From an uncultured Paracoccaceae bacterium (lineage in GTDB: Bacteria; Pseudomonadota; Alphaproteobacteria; Rhodobacterales; Rhodobacteraceae): a stretch of DNA of 64,000 bases. The stretch lies in the NCBI GenBank assembly GCA_947493255.1, contig CANLQK010000008.1:102547-166546 (forward strand), written 5' to 3'. The translations under genes and the position numbers were made by a program. Below are positions 16,044 through 26,367 of the stretch, one piece after another (the stretch's first letter is position 1; every line of letters begins with the position of its first letter). The notes under the pieces were generated by a model. That model saw only the letters and a program-made list of their open reading frames with translations, searched no databases and was not told the DNA's origin.

Positions 16044-17384
16044 TTATTCCCCCATCAACGCAGGATCCCACGGATAGGTCGTTAGGTTTTCAAACCCGTC
16101 ATCTGTGATCAGGACCTGATCTTCGAGCTTGATCGAGAAATCGCCACCAACTTCACCCACAAGGGCTTCGACGCAGATGGTCATGCCGGGCTTGAGTTCG
16201 TGGTCAAATGCACCGTCGACCATTTTGTCAGGGTAGGCGACAAGCGGCCATTCATCACATAGGCCGACGCCGTGCATCAGGCAGCTGTACTTTTGGGCCT
16301 GATATTTGTCATGCAAGACATGTGTGTTGCGGCTAAGGTCTTGGATGTTCACGCCAGGTTTTAGCATTTGCATATTGGTTTCAATGTGTTCAACGGCGTG
16401 TTTCATCGCGTCGACCATGTCAGGGCGTGGTTTTTCGGAGCCAACCCACCATGTGCGGCTGATGTCGATGCAGATGCCGTAGCTGCCGATCAGGTCAGTA
16501 TCAAAGGCGAGGATTTCATTGGGCTGGGTGATGCGGGGGCCGCATTCTTGAAACCATGGGTTTGTGCGTGGCCCAGATGACAGCAGGCGTGTTTCGATCC
16601 ATTCACCGCCTCGTTTGATGTTTTCGGCGTGCAGAACGGCCCAGATGTCGTCTTCGGATGTTGAACCGTTGCCGGAATAGGCGCGGGTGAAGTCCTCCAT
16701 CGCTTTGACTGCGGTTTCGCAGGCGTGATTTGCGCAGCGCATCGCGAGGATCTCGTCTGGGCCTTTGATAGAACGGGCATGTTCTGTGACTTCTTCACCC
16801 TCCAACACCTCGATGCCCCGTGCCTCGAGGGCGCGCAGCCCGCTGACCATAATTTTATCGACAGCCAGCTGCACATTGCTGCCTGCATGTTCGCGCAGAA
16901 GATCGCGCACTTCGTCGGCAAAGGTATTGGCGGCATCTTGGTCTTTATCGCCGTTCGAAAAGTAAAACATGGAGGCGCCAGATCGTTGTTCACGAACTAA
17001 GGGATTGAATTCACTTAGGAATGGAGAGTTCTAGTAGTCCCAAATGACCATGTAGCCATCAGCGCAGACCAAAACAGCACGGAATGGGTTGTGTGTGTTC
17101 CAAAGCTGCATGTTGGTGCTGTCTGTTGCATACCTGATGTTCAGAGGGTCGAACATCAATACGCCGCCATAGTCGCGCGCGTTAATGTGCGAGACGAGCC
17201 GATCAAGGCGATACTGCCGCATAGCGGGGAGGTTTGGCAGTGTTAGACCTGCGCCTTTCCATTCATCAAACGCCAACTGTGTGGGGCCTATTTCGACGCG
17301 ATCCGCGTCATTAGGGGTGCCATCACCCAAGGTCGCACCTCTGGTAGGGTCGATTTTTCGGGTATCGCTGTAGTGGCTTTTCAT
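16044..17384 (-). pseudogene. dddP: DMSP lyase dddP interrupted by one in-frame TAG
   Basis: The 447-codon frame encodes a DddP-type member of the M24 metallopeptidase fold. These enzymes cleave dimethylsulfoniopropionate to DMS and acrylate. The N-part has KIDPTRGATLGDGTPND and FDPLNIRYATDSTNMQLWN. The C-part has the metal ligands in FDTDLIGSYGICIDISRTWW, MHGVGLCDEWP, CVEALVGE and KLEDQVLI. Codon 118 (17033-17031) is TAG, directly after MVIWDY. The next 20 codons and all the rest stay in frame, so nothing else is broken. The fragments are 117 and, from an internal ATG at 16970, 308 residues. The start follows GGGAGG. A recent point mutation, readthrough or a sequencing error are all possible. 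Confidence 0.88.
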
Positions 17385-17481
17385 GACGTGCCTCCCGTGG
17401 TCATACTGCAAGCGTGACGTGGGAAGGATTTTGTGTCCGGTCTGAAAACGACATGAAAATGCTGTGCCAGGGGGCGACGGT

Positions 17482-18213
17482 TTGAAGCCAATTTTACAAG
17501 AAAGTTTGCCAGCTGGGCAGGAAGAACGCGCGGCAGCGCGTTTGCCATCAATGGTGCCGGTCGAGGGTGCATGGTTAGAAACAGACGAAGCCTATGCCGC
17601 GCAAATGGCGAAGCGCCGAGGTCTCATTGGAATGCAGATGGATGACGTTTATGCGCAATTGCCCGATGGGTTAGTGGCCTCGCGTGCTATGCTGGACGAC
17701 GTACTGGTTAACCTGCCTGCGACATTCAAACATAACCGCAACGAGGTCGTTTGCCCTGATGGCGAGGTTGTAGCGTTGGATTGGGACGCACCGTTGCTGT
17801 GCCTTGGCAGGATCATCCAACAAGATGTCTGCATTCTAGAGAAGCAAGGGGACGAGCACGTACTGACGGGCGCTATTTTGTGTTTTCCAGCGAGTTGGAC
17901 GTTGTCGCAGAAAATTGGCAAGCCGTTGATTGGTATCCACACACCAGTAGCTGAATACGATGACAGCATCGCGAAACGCGTGCAGCGGTTGTTTGATGGA
18001 GTTAGGCGTGGGCGACCGATGTGGCGCGCCAACCATTTGCGTTACGACGACCCCAACTTGTTTCAGCCGCGAGCGGAAAACGATCCGCGCCCCGTTGGGA
18101 CAAAACAGGCGCGATACATCAGGAGCGAACGCCAAACAGTGTTACGTTTGGCCGTTCCTAATGCGGTCGCGTTTGTTATTCATTCGATAGTAGTTGACGT
18201 TGGGCTAGGCTAA
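17482..18213 (+). CDS. Haem-dependent oxidative N-demethylase-like protein (DUF3445)
   Basis: A 243-residue protein of the DUF3445/HODM alpha-like family. Landmarks are the start KPILQESLP, the motif around LCLGRIIQQDVCIL, ILCFPASWTLSQKIGKPL, IHTPVAEYD and the C-terminal RSERQTVLRLAVPNAVAFVIHS. Characterised relatives demethylate methylamines with haem. A TTG start preceded by GGGGGCG is chosen because family members begin at this point; an upstream GTG is possible. It is divergent from dddP with a 97-bp shared promoter region, which hints at joint handling of algal osmolytes. Confidence 0.75.
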   Translation: MKPILQESLPAGQEERAAARLPSMVPVEGAWLETDEAYAAQMAKRRGLIGMQMDDVYAQLPDGLVASRAMLDDVLVNLPATFKHNRNEVVCPDGEVVALDWDAPLLCLGRIIQQDVCILEKQGDEHVLTGAILCFPASWTLSQKIGKPLIGIHTPVAEYDDSIAKRVQRLFDGVRRGRPMWRANHLRYDDPNLFQPRAENDPRPVGTKQARYIRSERQTVLRLAVPNAVAFVIHSIVVDVGLG

Positions 18214-18504
18214 TAGTGCAGCCAAGGCAAAAGCTGCGCCGATCGAAGTTATGATTTGACCCGTCCGCGTCGTGTAACACCTGGTTAGGGTCGCCTTGAT
18301 GATGTTGGCGTAGCTGCGAACGGACTGATCACTGTGTAGCGCAGTCGGATGGGTCGGTGTCATCCGGGACTGCCATGCAGAAGGCATGCTGCTTGCGCCA
18401 GACCGAATAGCCGACGCAGGGCGATCGGCGTGTCGATGGGCACCAAATGACATGGTTTCATTTAGGTGCGCGAACGGTGGGATATACTGTTTACTTTTAC
18501 TCAT
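18205..18504 (-). CDS. Doubtful small ORF with hydrophobic C-terminus
   Basis: A possible 99-residue protein with a hydrophilic body, a SxxR/H-rich middle and a C-terminal hydrophobic stretch (GQIITSIGAAFALAALLA), which would make it a tail-anchored membrane protein. A weak AAGAAG sits before the ATG. I recognise no family, and codon use is less biased than in neighbours. The 230 bp between its start and the glnA terminator (18505-18735) shows no convincing gene, RNA or repeat. Confidence 0.4.
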   Translation of the reverse strand: MSKSKQYIPPFAHLNETMSFGAHRHADRPASAIRSGASSMPSAWQSRMTPTHPTALHSDQSVRSYANIIKATLTRCYTTRTGQIITSIGAAFALAALLA

Positions 18505-18735
18505 AACGCTTCTTGCCGCGTGTTCATGGCTCTAGCAGGTTGCCCTAGGGGCAATGTCGGGAAAAAAGTAGGGCCAAACTAGGGCAGGGTCGGCCGTGCT
18601 GCTGGTGCTTCCCCACGTTGACAGTGCTTTATGGGCTCGGTTGCATGCGGCGGTTGGGTGAGAGCAGTTCATAAAACGGGTGTAGGTTTGTATTCCGGCC
18701 CACTCTAGGTGGGAAACTGATAAATTTCTCAATGA

Positions 18736-18763
18736 GAAAGGGCGCCCCGAAGAGCGCCCTTTC
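18736..18763 (-). terminator. Terminator after glnA
   Basis: GAAAGGGCGC and GCGCCCTTTC pair around an 8-base loop 24 bases beyond the glnA stop. The T run is short. Confidence 0.7.
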
Positions 18764-18786
18764 CAAAATTCATAATCCGTTTGGGA

Positions 18787-20193
18787 TTAGCAGCTGTAGT
18801 ACAGCTTGAATTCAACAGGGTGAGGAGTGTGTTCGTATTCGTACACTTCTTCCCATTTCAGATCCATGTAGCCTTCGATCTGGTCTTTGGTGAACACGTC
18901 GCCAGCCAAGAGGAAGTCCATGTCTTTTTCCAGCTCGTCCAGTGCTTCACGCAAGGATGCACAAACTGTTGGAATTTCAGCCAATTCTTCTGGTGGCAGA
19001 TCGTAAAGATCTTTGTCAGAAGCCGGGCCTGGATCGATTTTGTTTTTGATGCCGTCAAGGCCAGCCATCAACAGTGCGGAGAAGCACAGGTATGGGTTGG
19101 CAGCTGGATCTGGGAAACGAGCCTCAACGCGCTTGGCTTTCGGGCTGTCTGTCCAAGGAATACGGACACAACCGGAACGGTTAGACGCAGAGTAAGCGCG
19201 AAGAACTGGTGCTTCGAAACCCGGGATCAAACGCTTGTAGGAGTTTGTGGATGGGTTTGTGAACGCGTTCAGGGCTTTGGCGTGCTTCAGGATGCCGCCG
19301 ATGAACCACAGAGCTTCGTCGGAGAGATCAGCGTATTTGTCGCCTGCGAACAATGGCTTGCCATCTTTCCAGATGGACATGTTCACGTGCATACCTGTGC
19401 CATTATCGCCAGCGATTGGCTTTGGCATGAATGTAGCGGATTTGCCGTACGCCTGTGCCACGTTGTGGATCACGTATTTGTACTTCTGAAGCTCATCAGC
19501 TTGAGTTGTCAATGAACCGAAGATTAGGCCCAGTTCGTGCTGACAGGACGCAACCTCGTGGTGGTGCTTGTCCACTTTCATGCCGAGACGCTTCATTGTG
19601 GAGAGCATTTCGGAACGAATGTCGTGTGCATCGTCGATTGGGTTTACAGGGAAGTAGCCGCCTTTAACGCCAGGACGGTGACCTGTGTTGCCCATTTCGT
19701 ATTCAGCGTCTGTGTTCCAAGCCGCATCGATTGCGTCAACTTGGTAGGACACTTTGTTCATGCCGACTTGGTAACGAACGTCGTCGAACAGGAAGAATTC
19801 AGCTTCTGGGCCGAAGTAGGACACGTCGCCAATACCGGAAGATTTCAGGTAGGCTTCTGCGCGCTCGGCTGTGCCGCGTGGGTCACGGTCGTAGCCTTCG
19901 CCTGTGTCTGGCTCAACGATAGAGCAGTGCAGGCAGAGTGTTTTCTCCGCGTAGAACGGGTCAACATAGGCGCTGGACACGTCTGGCATCAGTTTCATGT
20001 CGGATTCGTCGATGGATTTCCAACCAGCGATGGAAGAGCCGTCAAACATGAAGCCATCTTCGAGGAAGTCTTCGTCTACCTGATCGGACATCAGTGTAAC
20101 GTGCTGCAGTTTGCCGCGCGGATCGGTGAAACGAATGTCGACGTATTCGATTTCTTCATCCGCAATCTTTTTTACGAGGTCTTTATTGCTCAT
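18787..20193 (-). CDS. glnA: Glutamine synthetase type I
   Basis: A 468-residue GSI-beta enzyme that makes glutamine from glutamate, ammonia and ATP. Visible are the DGSS loop ([16 protein letters not shown] region near residue 50), NGTGMHVN, the Glu-flap region and the adenylylation tyrosine in [10 protein letters not shown] near residue 398, so covalent control by GlnE is expected. The ATG giving [10 protein letters not shown] is chosen; nine more residues are possible upstream. It follows glnB by 57 bp, and both probably share the glnB promoter. Confidence 0.96.
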   Translation of the reverse strand: MSNKDLVKKIADEEIEYVDIRFTDPRGKLQHVTLMSDQVDEDFLEDGFMFDGSSIAGWKSIDESDMKLMPDVSSAYVDPFYAEKTLCLHCSIVEPDTGEGYDRDPRGTAERAEAYLKSSGIGDVSYFGPEAEFFLFDDVRYQVGMNKVSYQVDAIDAAWNTDAEYEMGNTGHRPGVKGGYFPVNPIDDAHDIRSEMLSTMKRLGMKVDKHHHEVASCQHELGLIFGSLTTQADELQKYKYVIHNVAQAYGKSATFMPKPIAGDNGTGMHVNMSIWKDGKPLFAGDKYADLSDEALWFIGGILKHAKALNAFTNPSTNSYKRLIPGFEAPVLRAYSASNRSGCVRIPWTDSPKAKRVEARFPDPAANPYLCFSALLMAGLDGIKNKIDPGPASDKDLYDLPPEELAEIPTVCASLREALDELEKDMDFLLAGDVFTKDQIEGYMDLKWEEVYEYEHTPHPVEFKLYYSC

Positions 20194-20250
20194 ATCTCTA
20201 AGGTTCCCCTGGTTAGACATTGTATTAAGTGTTGTGTGGATGGACGCGCC

Positions 20251-20838
<588 letters not shown>

Positions 20839-20868
20839 AAAAACGCAGCCCTTTTGGGGGCTGCGTTT
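20839..20868 (-). terminator. Terminator after the Hint-domain gene
   Basis: AAACGCAGCCC and GGGCTGCGTTT pair around a short loop, and on the minus strand the stem is followed by TTTTTCCG. Confidence 0.8.
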
Positions 20869-20914
20869 GAACGAGGCACATAGAATTGATGCCCCGTAAA
20901 TCTAATCGTGGAGC

Positions 20915-21394
20915 TTAAACCGCCGTGCTCGCGACTTCGAGGCCGTCTGCATAAAGGATATGCTGCTTGTCGAAGATTAGTTCATAGACGGTTGTCGTTT
21001 GAGCGGATTGTTCTGAAATGAATTCGCCATCGATCAGCCGCTTGGCCTTAACCGTAGCGACGTCGGCACCAAACAACGCTTTTGCGCGCCAATCACGAAT
21101 GTGAACGAGCGTATCTGGGCCAACAAGCATGTCGTGTTGGGGGCGTGTGTGGCCCAATGAACCAGCCTTGATCTGGATCGCAGCGACCTCGACTGTTTTA
21201 GAACGGATGTCGCGCAGTACGGACATGCCTGCGTCGCGGGTGATGACCCTGTCGCCTACTGACAGATGTTCGATCGGCAATTCACCGTCCAAAGTCATAA
21301 CCGTGGTACCAGCTGTCAGGCCGGATACGTTTGCGGCGCGTTTGACGGCAATTACGTTGCCAACTTCGAAGTCTTTTGTTTGTCCCAGATGCAT
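20915..21394 (-). CDS. Hint (hedgehog/intein) domain protein
   Basis: A 159-residue protein made almost only of a Hint fold: GLTAGTTVMTLDGELPIEHLSVGDRV, a block-B-like TRPQHDMLVGPD, and YELIFDKQHILYADGLEVAS. In Rhodobacterales such domains usually end large secreted proteins; here the domain stands alone. The usual N-terminal Cys is replaced (SGLTAGT), so autocleavage is doubtful. The role is unknown. Confidence 0.78.
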   Translation of the reverse strand: MHLGQTKDFEVGNVIAVKRAANVSGLTAGTTVMTLDGELPIEHLSVGDRVITRDAGMSVLRDIRSKTVEVAAIQIKAGSLGHTRPQHDMLVGPDTLVHIRDWRAKALFGADVATVKAKRLIDGEFISEQSAQTTTVYELIFDKQHILYADGLEVASTAV

Positions 21395-21681
21395 GGCGTT
21401 TCTCGCTCTCAGCTATTTGTCTGCTCAATGTTGCGTTGAAATATGGCAAAAAAGAGTGAAGGGCGGGACATAAATCGTATCAATTTGAGGCATTAACCTT
21501 TTGTGAGTCTTTTTGGCCACTGTCGAAATTGGGGCTCTGTTGTGCAGTGAAAAAGCGAGCGAGACAGAAAACACGCAAGATCATGCACAATTGGCGCGTT
21601 TTCCTCTCGCATCCTCCAAAAGTCTTTGCTAAGACGCGCCCAACTCGAGGGGATGGCAGTGCCGTCCCCTTAGAATTACAT

Positions 21682-21766
21682 GCGGGTGTGGCGGAATTGG
21701 TAGACGCACCAGATTTAGGTTCTGGCGCCGCAAGGCGTGGAGGTTCAAGTCCTCTCACCCGCACCA
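21682..21766 (+). tRNA. tRNA-Leu (UAG)
   Basis: An 85-base class II tRNA. The 7-bp acceptor GCGGGTG/CACCCGC is followed by discriminator A and an encoded CCA. The anticodon stem CCAGA/TCTGG holds the loop TTTAGGT with anticodon TAG. It has a long variable arm and a T-arm containing GGTTCAAGTCC. It ends 22 bases before tig. Confidence 0.95.
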
Positions 21767-21788
21767 AAAGTTTGAAAAGGACGATCCA

Positions 21789-23120
21789 ATGACGGTCAAA
21801 GAGACCCTGAACGAAGGCCTCAAGCGCGGCTACGAAATTACCGTGACAGCGGCTGAGCTGGAAGCGACGGTCAATGACAAGCTGAAGGAAGCGCAGCCTG
21901 AGATCGAAATGAAGGGTTTCCGCAAAGGCAAAGTGCCTATGGCGTTGCTGAAAAAGCAGTTTGGCCCAAAAGTTCTTGGCGAAGCGATGCAGGAATCTGT
22001 TGATGGTGCGATGAACAAGCACCTCGAAGAATCCGGCGACCGTCCTGCGATGCAGCCTGAAATGAAAATGACCAATGAAGACTGGAAAGAAGGGGACGAT
22101 GTTGTTGTTTCCGTTGCGTACGAAGCGCTGCCAGAAATTCCTGAAGTCGACTTTTCCGGTATCAAGCTTGAGAAATTGGTTGTGAAAGCGGACGACGCTT
22201 CTGTTGACGAAGCTCTCGGGTCCTTGGCTGAAACCGCACAGAACTTTGAAGACCGCAAAAAAGGGTCCAAAGCGAAAGACGGCGACCAAGTGGTTTTCGA
22301 TTTCTTGGGTAAAGTTGACGGCGAAGCATTTGAAGGCGGCGCGGCTGAAGGTCATGCGCTTGTACTTGGTTCCGGCCAATTTATTCCTGGCTTCGAAGAA
22401 GGTCTGGTCGGTGTGAAAGCCGGTGAAGACAAAGACGTCACCGTGACGTTCCCAGAAGACTACAACGCTGAACACCTTGCTGGTAAAGAAGCTGTGTTTG
22501 AGTGCAAAATCCACAACGTTAAAGAGCCCAAAGCGGCTGAGCTTAACGATGAAATGGCCAAGCAGTTCGGCGCAGAAGACCTTGCTGGTTTGAAAGGTCA
22601 GATTTCTGACAAGTTGGAAGAAGAGTACGCGGGTGCTGCGCGTGCAGTGACGAAACGCGCACTTCTCGATGCGTTGGACAAAGAAGTCTCTTTCGAACTG
22701 CCGCCTTCATTGGTTGAAGCCGAAGCGGGCCAGATTGCCCACCAGCTGTGGCACGAAGAAAACCCAGAGGTTGAAGGGCACGATCACCCTGAGATCGAAA
22801 CAACTGAAGAGCATACAACACTTGCAGAACGCCGCGTGAAGCTTGGGCTGCTGTTGGCTGAGATTGGCCAGAAGGCGGAAGTTCAAGTGTCTGACGCAGA
22901 ATTCACACAAGCTGTGATGAACCAAGCGCGTCAGTACGGTCCACAAGCCAAGCAGTTCTTCGAGTTTGTTCAGCAGAACCCACAGATGCAGCAGCAAATT
23001 CGTGCACCTTTGTTTGAAGACAAGGTCGTTGACCATGTGATTGAAGGCGCTTCTTTGACAGAAAAAGAAGTATCCAAAGACGATCTTCAAAAAGCTGTTG
23101 AGGCGCTCGAAGAAGAGTAA
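21789..23120 (+). CDS. tig: Trigger factor
   Basis: A 443-residue ribosome-associated chaperone. It has an N-terminal ribosome-binding signature ([17 protein letters not shown], residues 37-53), a PPIase FKBP-like domain (about 150-240, [20 protein letters not shown] and [11 protein letters not shown]) and a helical C-terminal chaperone domain. The start is an ATG 22 bases after the tRNA. A strong terminator follows. Confidence 0.96.
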   Translation: MTVKETLNEGLKRGYEITVTAAELEATVNDKLKEAQPEIEMKGFRKGKVPMALLKKQFGPKVLGEAMQESVDGAMNKHLEESGDRPAMQPEMKMTNEDWKEGDDVVVSVAYEALPEIPEVDFSGIKLEKLVVKADDASVDEALGSLAETAQNFEDRKKGSKAKDGDQVVFDFLGKVDGEAFEGGAAEGHALVLGSGQFIPGFEEGLVGVKAGEDKDVTVTFPEDYNAEHLAGKEAVFECKIHNVKEPKAAELNDEMAKQFGAEDLAGLKGQISDKLEEEYAGAARAVTKRALLDALDKEVSFELPPSLVEAEAGQIAHQLWHEENPEVEGHDHPEIETTEEHTTLAERRVKLGLLLAEIGQKAEVQVSDAEFTQAVMNQARQYGPQAKQFFEFVQQNPQMQQQIRAPLFEDKVVDHVIEGASLTEKEVSKDDLQKAVEALEEE

Positions 23121-23140
23121 GTCTCTGATATAGAATGTAG

Positions 23141-23172
23141 AAAGGCCGCCCTATACTGGGGCGGCCTTTTTC
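23141..23172 (+). terminator. Rho-independent terminator after tig
   Basis: AAAGGCCGCCC pairs with GGGCGGCCTTT around a 7-base loop and is followed by TTTCG. Confidence 0.9.
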
Positions 23173-23294
23173 GTTTCTCCACCTTACGGCATAAACGTAA
23201 GGAATACCCGACCGCGTTTCGATAAGTTTACCCTAGGAAAACCTCCCTAAAAAAGTTTACCATTTGGTCACAAATTGTCTCTTGGGGAAAAATT

Positions 23295-23768
23295 ATGAAA
23301 TTCATTTTATCTACGATTGCTGCGATGGTCTTAACAGCTGGCGCAGCACAGGCTTGTCCGAATTGGAACAATAATCCAACGTATGGGGCCTATGATTTGT
23401 CATTGGCACAACTGCGGGCTGGGCAGTCATTGTCACTGACAGCTGGTGGTAGCGTTGATTGGAACGGCTGTCCACACATTCGCGTTGGGTCTGACGACGG
23501 CCCGGGCTTTTTTGAGGTTGCTCCGGATGTTCGGTTTTTTGTGAACAACGTTGAAGGTCGCCGTTTGACGATTGCGATTAACAGTGCCTGTGACAGCACG
23601 TTGCTGATCAATACGCAGTCTGCAAGCTGGTACTATGACGACGATGACAACGGGAATGCCGACGCGAAAATCGTTTTGACGCGGCCGTTGAGCGGACAGA
23701 TCGACGTTTGGGTCGGGACGTATGATGGTCAGTACTGTGACGCGCGGGTGAGTATCCAGGCGAGCTAG
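23295..23768 (+). CDS. Secreted beta-sandwich protein of unknown function (paralogue 1)
   Basis: A 157-residue protein with a signal peptide (MKFILSTIAAMVLTAGAAQA) and four or more cysteines in the mature part. The C-terminal half, from CDSTLLINT through IDVWVGTYDGQYCDARVS, matches the following gene's C-terminal half in spacing and looks like a pre-peptidase C-terminal type beta-sandwich. A direct repeat AAGTTTACC occurs twice upstream (23224-23232 and 23253-23261). Confidence 0.72.
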   Translation: MKFILSTIAAMVLTAGAAQACPNWNNNPTYGAYDLSLAQLRAGQSLSLTAGGSVDWNGCPHIRVGSDDGPGFFEVAPDVRFFVNNVEGRRLTIAINSACDSTLLINTQSASWYYDDDDNGNADAKIVLTRPLSGQIDVWVGTYDGQYCDARVSIQAS

Positions 23769-23890
23769 TCCCGTACCTTATTGATATTTATGGGCCGTCT
23801 TTTGAAAAGGCGGCCCTTTTCTATGCGATGACGTAGATGTGACGGTTGGTTAGGTGCACCGATAGGGCTGTTCGGATTAAGTTAGCTGCT

Positions 23891-24358
23891 ATGATACGGT
23901 ATATTGCTATTTTGCTTTTCATTGGGTCTAGCGCTGCGGCGCAGTGTCCCGAACCTGTACTTGGCCCCGGCGAGATCGCGGCGTCTGGTCCAGAACTCAT
24001 TTCTCCACAACATTGGCCGGTTATTGCTGAGGGTCAGATCGCAGTGCCGTGCGAAGATTGGGGGTCGCAAGGTGTGCAGACAGATCGAATTGACGGGTTC
24101 TTGCCAGATCGACCGACCGCGGTTTTTGATCTTGATGAAATGGCGCCGCATATTTTGATGGTAATGGCCCAAGCGCAATGTGATCCGCGTTTGGCCGTTC
24201 GGACTGCGGATGGGCTGTGGCACTTCGGTGAACGGGCGAACGGAAGGCAGGAGGTTACTGTCTGGGGCGCACCTGACGGGCCGTTGCAGGTTTGGGTCGG
24301 GGCAGGGACCCAGATGCAATGTGAGGCTCAGCTAACCCTTGAAACGTTCGATCGTTAG
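23891..24358 (+). CDS. Secreted beta-sandwich protein of unknown function (paralogue 2)
   Basis: A 155-residue secreted protein with signal peptide MIRYIAILLFIGSSAAA. Its C-terminal half (CDPRLAVRTADGLWHF, then LQVWVGAGTQMQCEAQL) follows the same pattern as the upstream gene: C-D, a Trp, a VWVG motif and a final cysteine. The ATG next to the signal peptide is chosen over an upstream GTG extension. Its stop overlaps the convergent EAL gene by 4 bp. Confidence 0.7.
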   Translation: MIRYIAILLFIGSSAAAQCPEPVLGPGEIAASGPELISPQHWPVIAEGQIAVPCEDWGSQGVQTDRIDGFLPDRPTAVFDLDEMAPHILMVMAQAQCDPRLAVRTADGLWHFGERANGRQEVTVWGAPDGPLQVWVGAGTQMQCEAQLTLETFDR

Positions 24359-25575
24359 GCGACGCCAGCCCAGCCTGATGGGCCATGATCGGGTGTAAGT
24401 AGATGAATGAGATCGTCTTTTGAGGCTGGGCGGTGAAAGAAATAGCCCTGAGCAAAGTTACACCCAAGATCGGATAACGCTTTGACGTCATCATCGGTTT
24501 CTACGCCTTCGGCGACGATGTCGACATTTAGCGCATGTCCCAATGAGACCAACATGGAAACGATGCTACACGAGACATGGTTCTTATGAGCATCCCCCGC
24601 GAATGCGCGATCGATTTTGAGGGCCGATAGAGGAAGCGATTTGAGGTGGGCGAGATTCGAGTAACCAGTCCCAAAATCATCGATCGAAAGGCCACATCCT
24701 AAGGACTGAAACGCTGCAAGATTGTCTGCCACCGTTTGGGTGTTTGGAATGATAGCGGTCTCGGTGACTTCAAGCTTGATTTGCTCGGGCGCAATATCAT
24801 GGTCGTCAAGAATATAGGCCAATTGGTCAGCAAATCCTTTGCGAGCAACATCGTGCCCAGAGATATTTACCGAGGCGAAATAACGCCGTTTTCCGCCCGA
24901 TCTTTTTTGAAGTTCTTGAAGGGTAAGGCATGACTGCGTCATGGCCAGTTCGGTTAGTGAACCAATAACACCCATTTGTTCCGCTACAGCGATGAAAATA
25001 TCGGGCGGCACAAACCCACGCGTCGGGTGAGTCCATCTCATCAATGCTTCGAACCCGACAACATCGGCAGTCTGCAGGGTAACAATGGGTTGATAAACCA
25101 TCGAAAAATCGTTCGAGGCGATACTGTTTAGGAGGTCGACTTCGAAGCTATACTTTTCAAGAACCAGTTTTGCGGCGTCGCGGCGTTCTTTTGGTGTGTT
25201 GCGCCCATCGTGGTTCGGTGGTGCGCCTTCTAGAAGCCGGTGATTGAACGTGATCGCGGTTTCAATACATTCGCGCAGCAAAGGGTCTATACGATCAAAA
25301 TCGCGTAGGATTTGGTCAGGATGGATCTTGAAGAGAGTAACGTCAGTTATTGCCCTTGTCCCGACATGGCGAGGGAAGCCTGTTAAGATGGAAAGGGCCC
25401 CTAGGACGCCACCTTGTTCGCGTATCTCGTAGGTGTGCTGAATTTCATCGTTGCTATGAAACATGGCCATCTGCCCTTGGGCGATGACGTAGACATCCTT
25501 CGCGATGTCCCCTTTTGAATACAGGATTTCTCCTGCGGATAGATGGATCGTTTGTATCGAGAGAAATTGGGGCAT
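24355..25575 (-). CDS. Cyclic-nucleotide-binding-domain/EAL phosphodiesterase
   Basis: A 406-residue protein. Residues about 10-115 form a CRP-like cNMP-binding domain (SAGEILYSKGDIAKDVYVIAQGQ and VLGALSILTGFPRHVGTRA). Residues about 150-400 form an EAL domain with catalytic motifs FEALMRW, SIDDFGTGYSNL, LKIDRAF and VAEGVET. These suggest active hydrolysis of cyclic di-GMP controlled by a nucleotide or other ligand. There is no membrane segment. c-di-GMP turnover affects motility and GTA release in Rhodobacter, so a link to the rest of the window is possible. Confidence 0.9.
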   Translation of the reverse strand: MPQFLSIQTIHLSAGEILYSKGDIAKDVYVIAQGQMAMFHSNDEIQHTYEIREQGGVLGALSILTGFPRHVGTRAITDVTLFKIHPDQILRDFDRIDPLLRECIETAITFNHRLLEGAPPNHDGRNTPKERRDAAKLVLEKYSFEVDLLNSIASNDFSMVYQPIVTLQTADVVGFEALMRWTHPTRGFVPPDIFIAVAEQMGVIGSLTELAMTQSCLTLQELQKRSGGKRRYFASVNISGHDVARKGFADQLAYILDDHDIAPEQIKLEVTETAIIPNTQTVADNLAAFQSLGCGLSIDDFGTGYSNLAHLKSLPLSALKIDRAFAGDAHKNHVSCSIVSMLVSLGHALNVDIVAEGVETDDDVKALSDLGCNFAQGYFFHRPASKDDLIHLLTPDHGPSGWAGVA

Positions 25576-25668
25576 CTTCCTTGCGAGTCCTGTTCATTGA
25601 CAGCGCAGGTGTAGGCCCGAGGGCTTAATGTTCTCTGAACAGAGGGGCGTTCGTTTCTATATAACGCA

Positions 25669-25698
25669 ATCGGGCCGCGCAGTGATGCGCGGCCCGAT
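25669..25698 (-). terminator. Terminator after rplI
   Basis: ATCGGGCCGCGCA and TGCGCGGCCCGAT form a 13-bp perfect stem around GTGA between rplI and the EAL gene. The T run on the minus strand is poor. Confidence 0.75.
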
Positions 25699-25719
25699 GC
25701 AAAAATTGTGACGTAAACC

Positions 25720-26355
25720 TTAGGCTTCGTCGGATGCTTCGTCTTCGGCAGATGCTTCTGCAGCTGGTGCTGCTTCTTCGTCGCCAAATTCGTCCAGACC
25801 TGCGGAACCGATGTCGTCGAAGAGCTCCTGAATTTCGAATTCAGCAGCTGCTTCTTCTTCAGCGGCCAGTTCAGCGATGGATTTACCAGCAGCCTGAAGT
25901 TCAGCTTCTTCAGTAGAACGTGCAACGTTCATCTTGATAGTAGCCTCAACCTCTGGGTGAAGTTTAACCAGCACGTCGTGGATGCCCAGTTCTTTGATCG
26001 GTTCGATCAAAACAACCTGCTTACGGTCAACTGTGAAGCCAGCTTCGGTCGCAGCTTCTGCCGCGTCACGAGTTGTAACGGAACCGTAGAGGTTGCCACC
26101 GTCGGATGCAGAGCGAATCACGATGAATGTTTCGCCGTCCAATTTTGCGGACAGTGCTTCAGCTTCTTTCTTGGTTTCCAGGTTGCGTGCTTCAAGCTGC
26201 GCTTTCTGGTCTTCGAAAGATTTCATGTTGTGTGCGTTTGCGCGCAGGGCTTTGCCCTGTGGCAGCAGGAAGTTCCGAGCGAAACCGTCTTTGACGGAAA
26301 CAACGTCGCCCATTTGGCCCAGCTTCGCTACGCGTTCGAGAAGGATGATATCCAT
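25720..26355 (-). CDS. rplI: 50S ribosomal protein L9
   Basis: A 211-residue L9 beginning [32 protein letters not shown], the family signature. It is about 60 residues longer than E. coli L9 because of an acidic, Ala/Glu-rich C-terminal tail, seen in other alphaproteobacteria. It is last in rpsF-rpsR-rplI. Confidence 0.96.
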   Translation of the reverse strand: MDIILLERVAKLGQMGDVVSVKDGFARNFLLPQGKALRANAHNMKSFEDQKAQLEARNLETKKEAEALSAKLDGETFIVIRSASDGGNLYGSVTTRDAAEAATEAGFTVDRKQVVLIEPIKELGIHDVLVKLHPEVEATIKMNVARSTEEAELQAAGKSIAELAAEEEAAAEFEIQELFDDIGSAGLDEFGDEEAAPAAEASAEDEASDEA

Positions 26356-26367
26356 GATGTCTGTCCT

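Noticed and set aside
18532..18732. 66-residue minus-strand ORF before glnA's terminator
   Set aside because: No Shine-Dalgarno, no family resemblance and it runs close to the glnA terminator region.
21529..21792. 87-residue ORF spanning tRNA-Leu
   Set aside because: It translates through the tRNA gene and into tig; a chance frame.
23224..23261. Regulatory repeat AAGTTTACC before the first secreted paralogue
   Set aside because: Only two 9-base copies 29 bases apart in an AT-rich stretch; could easily be chance.
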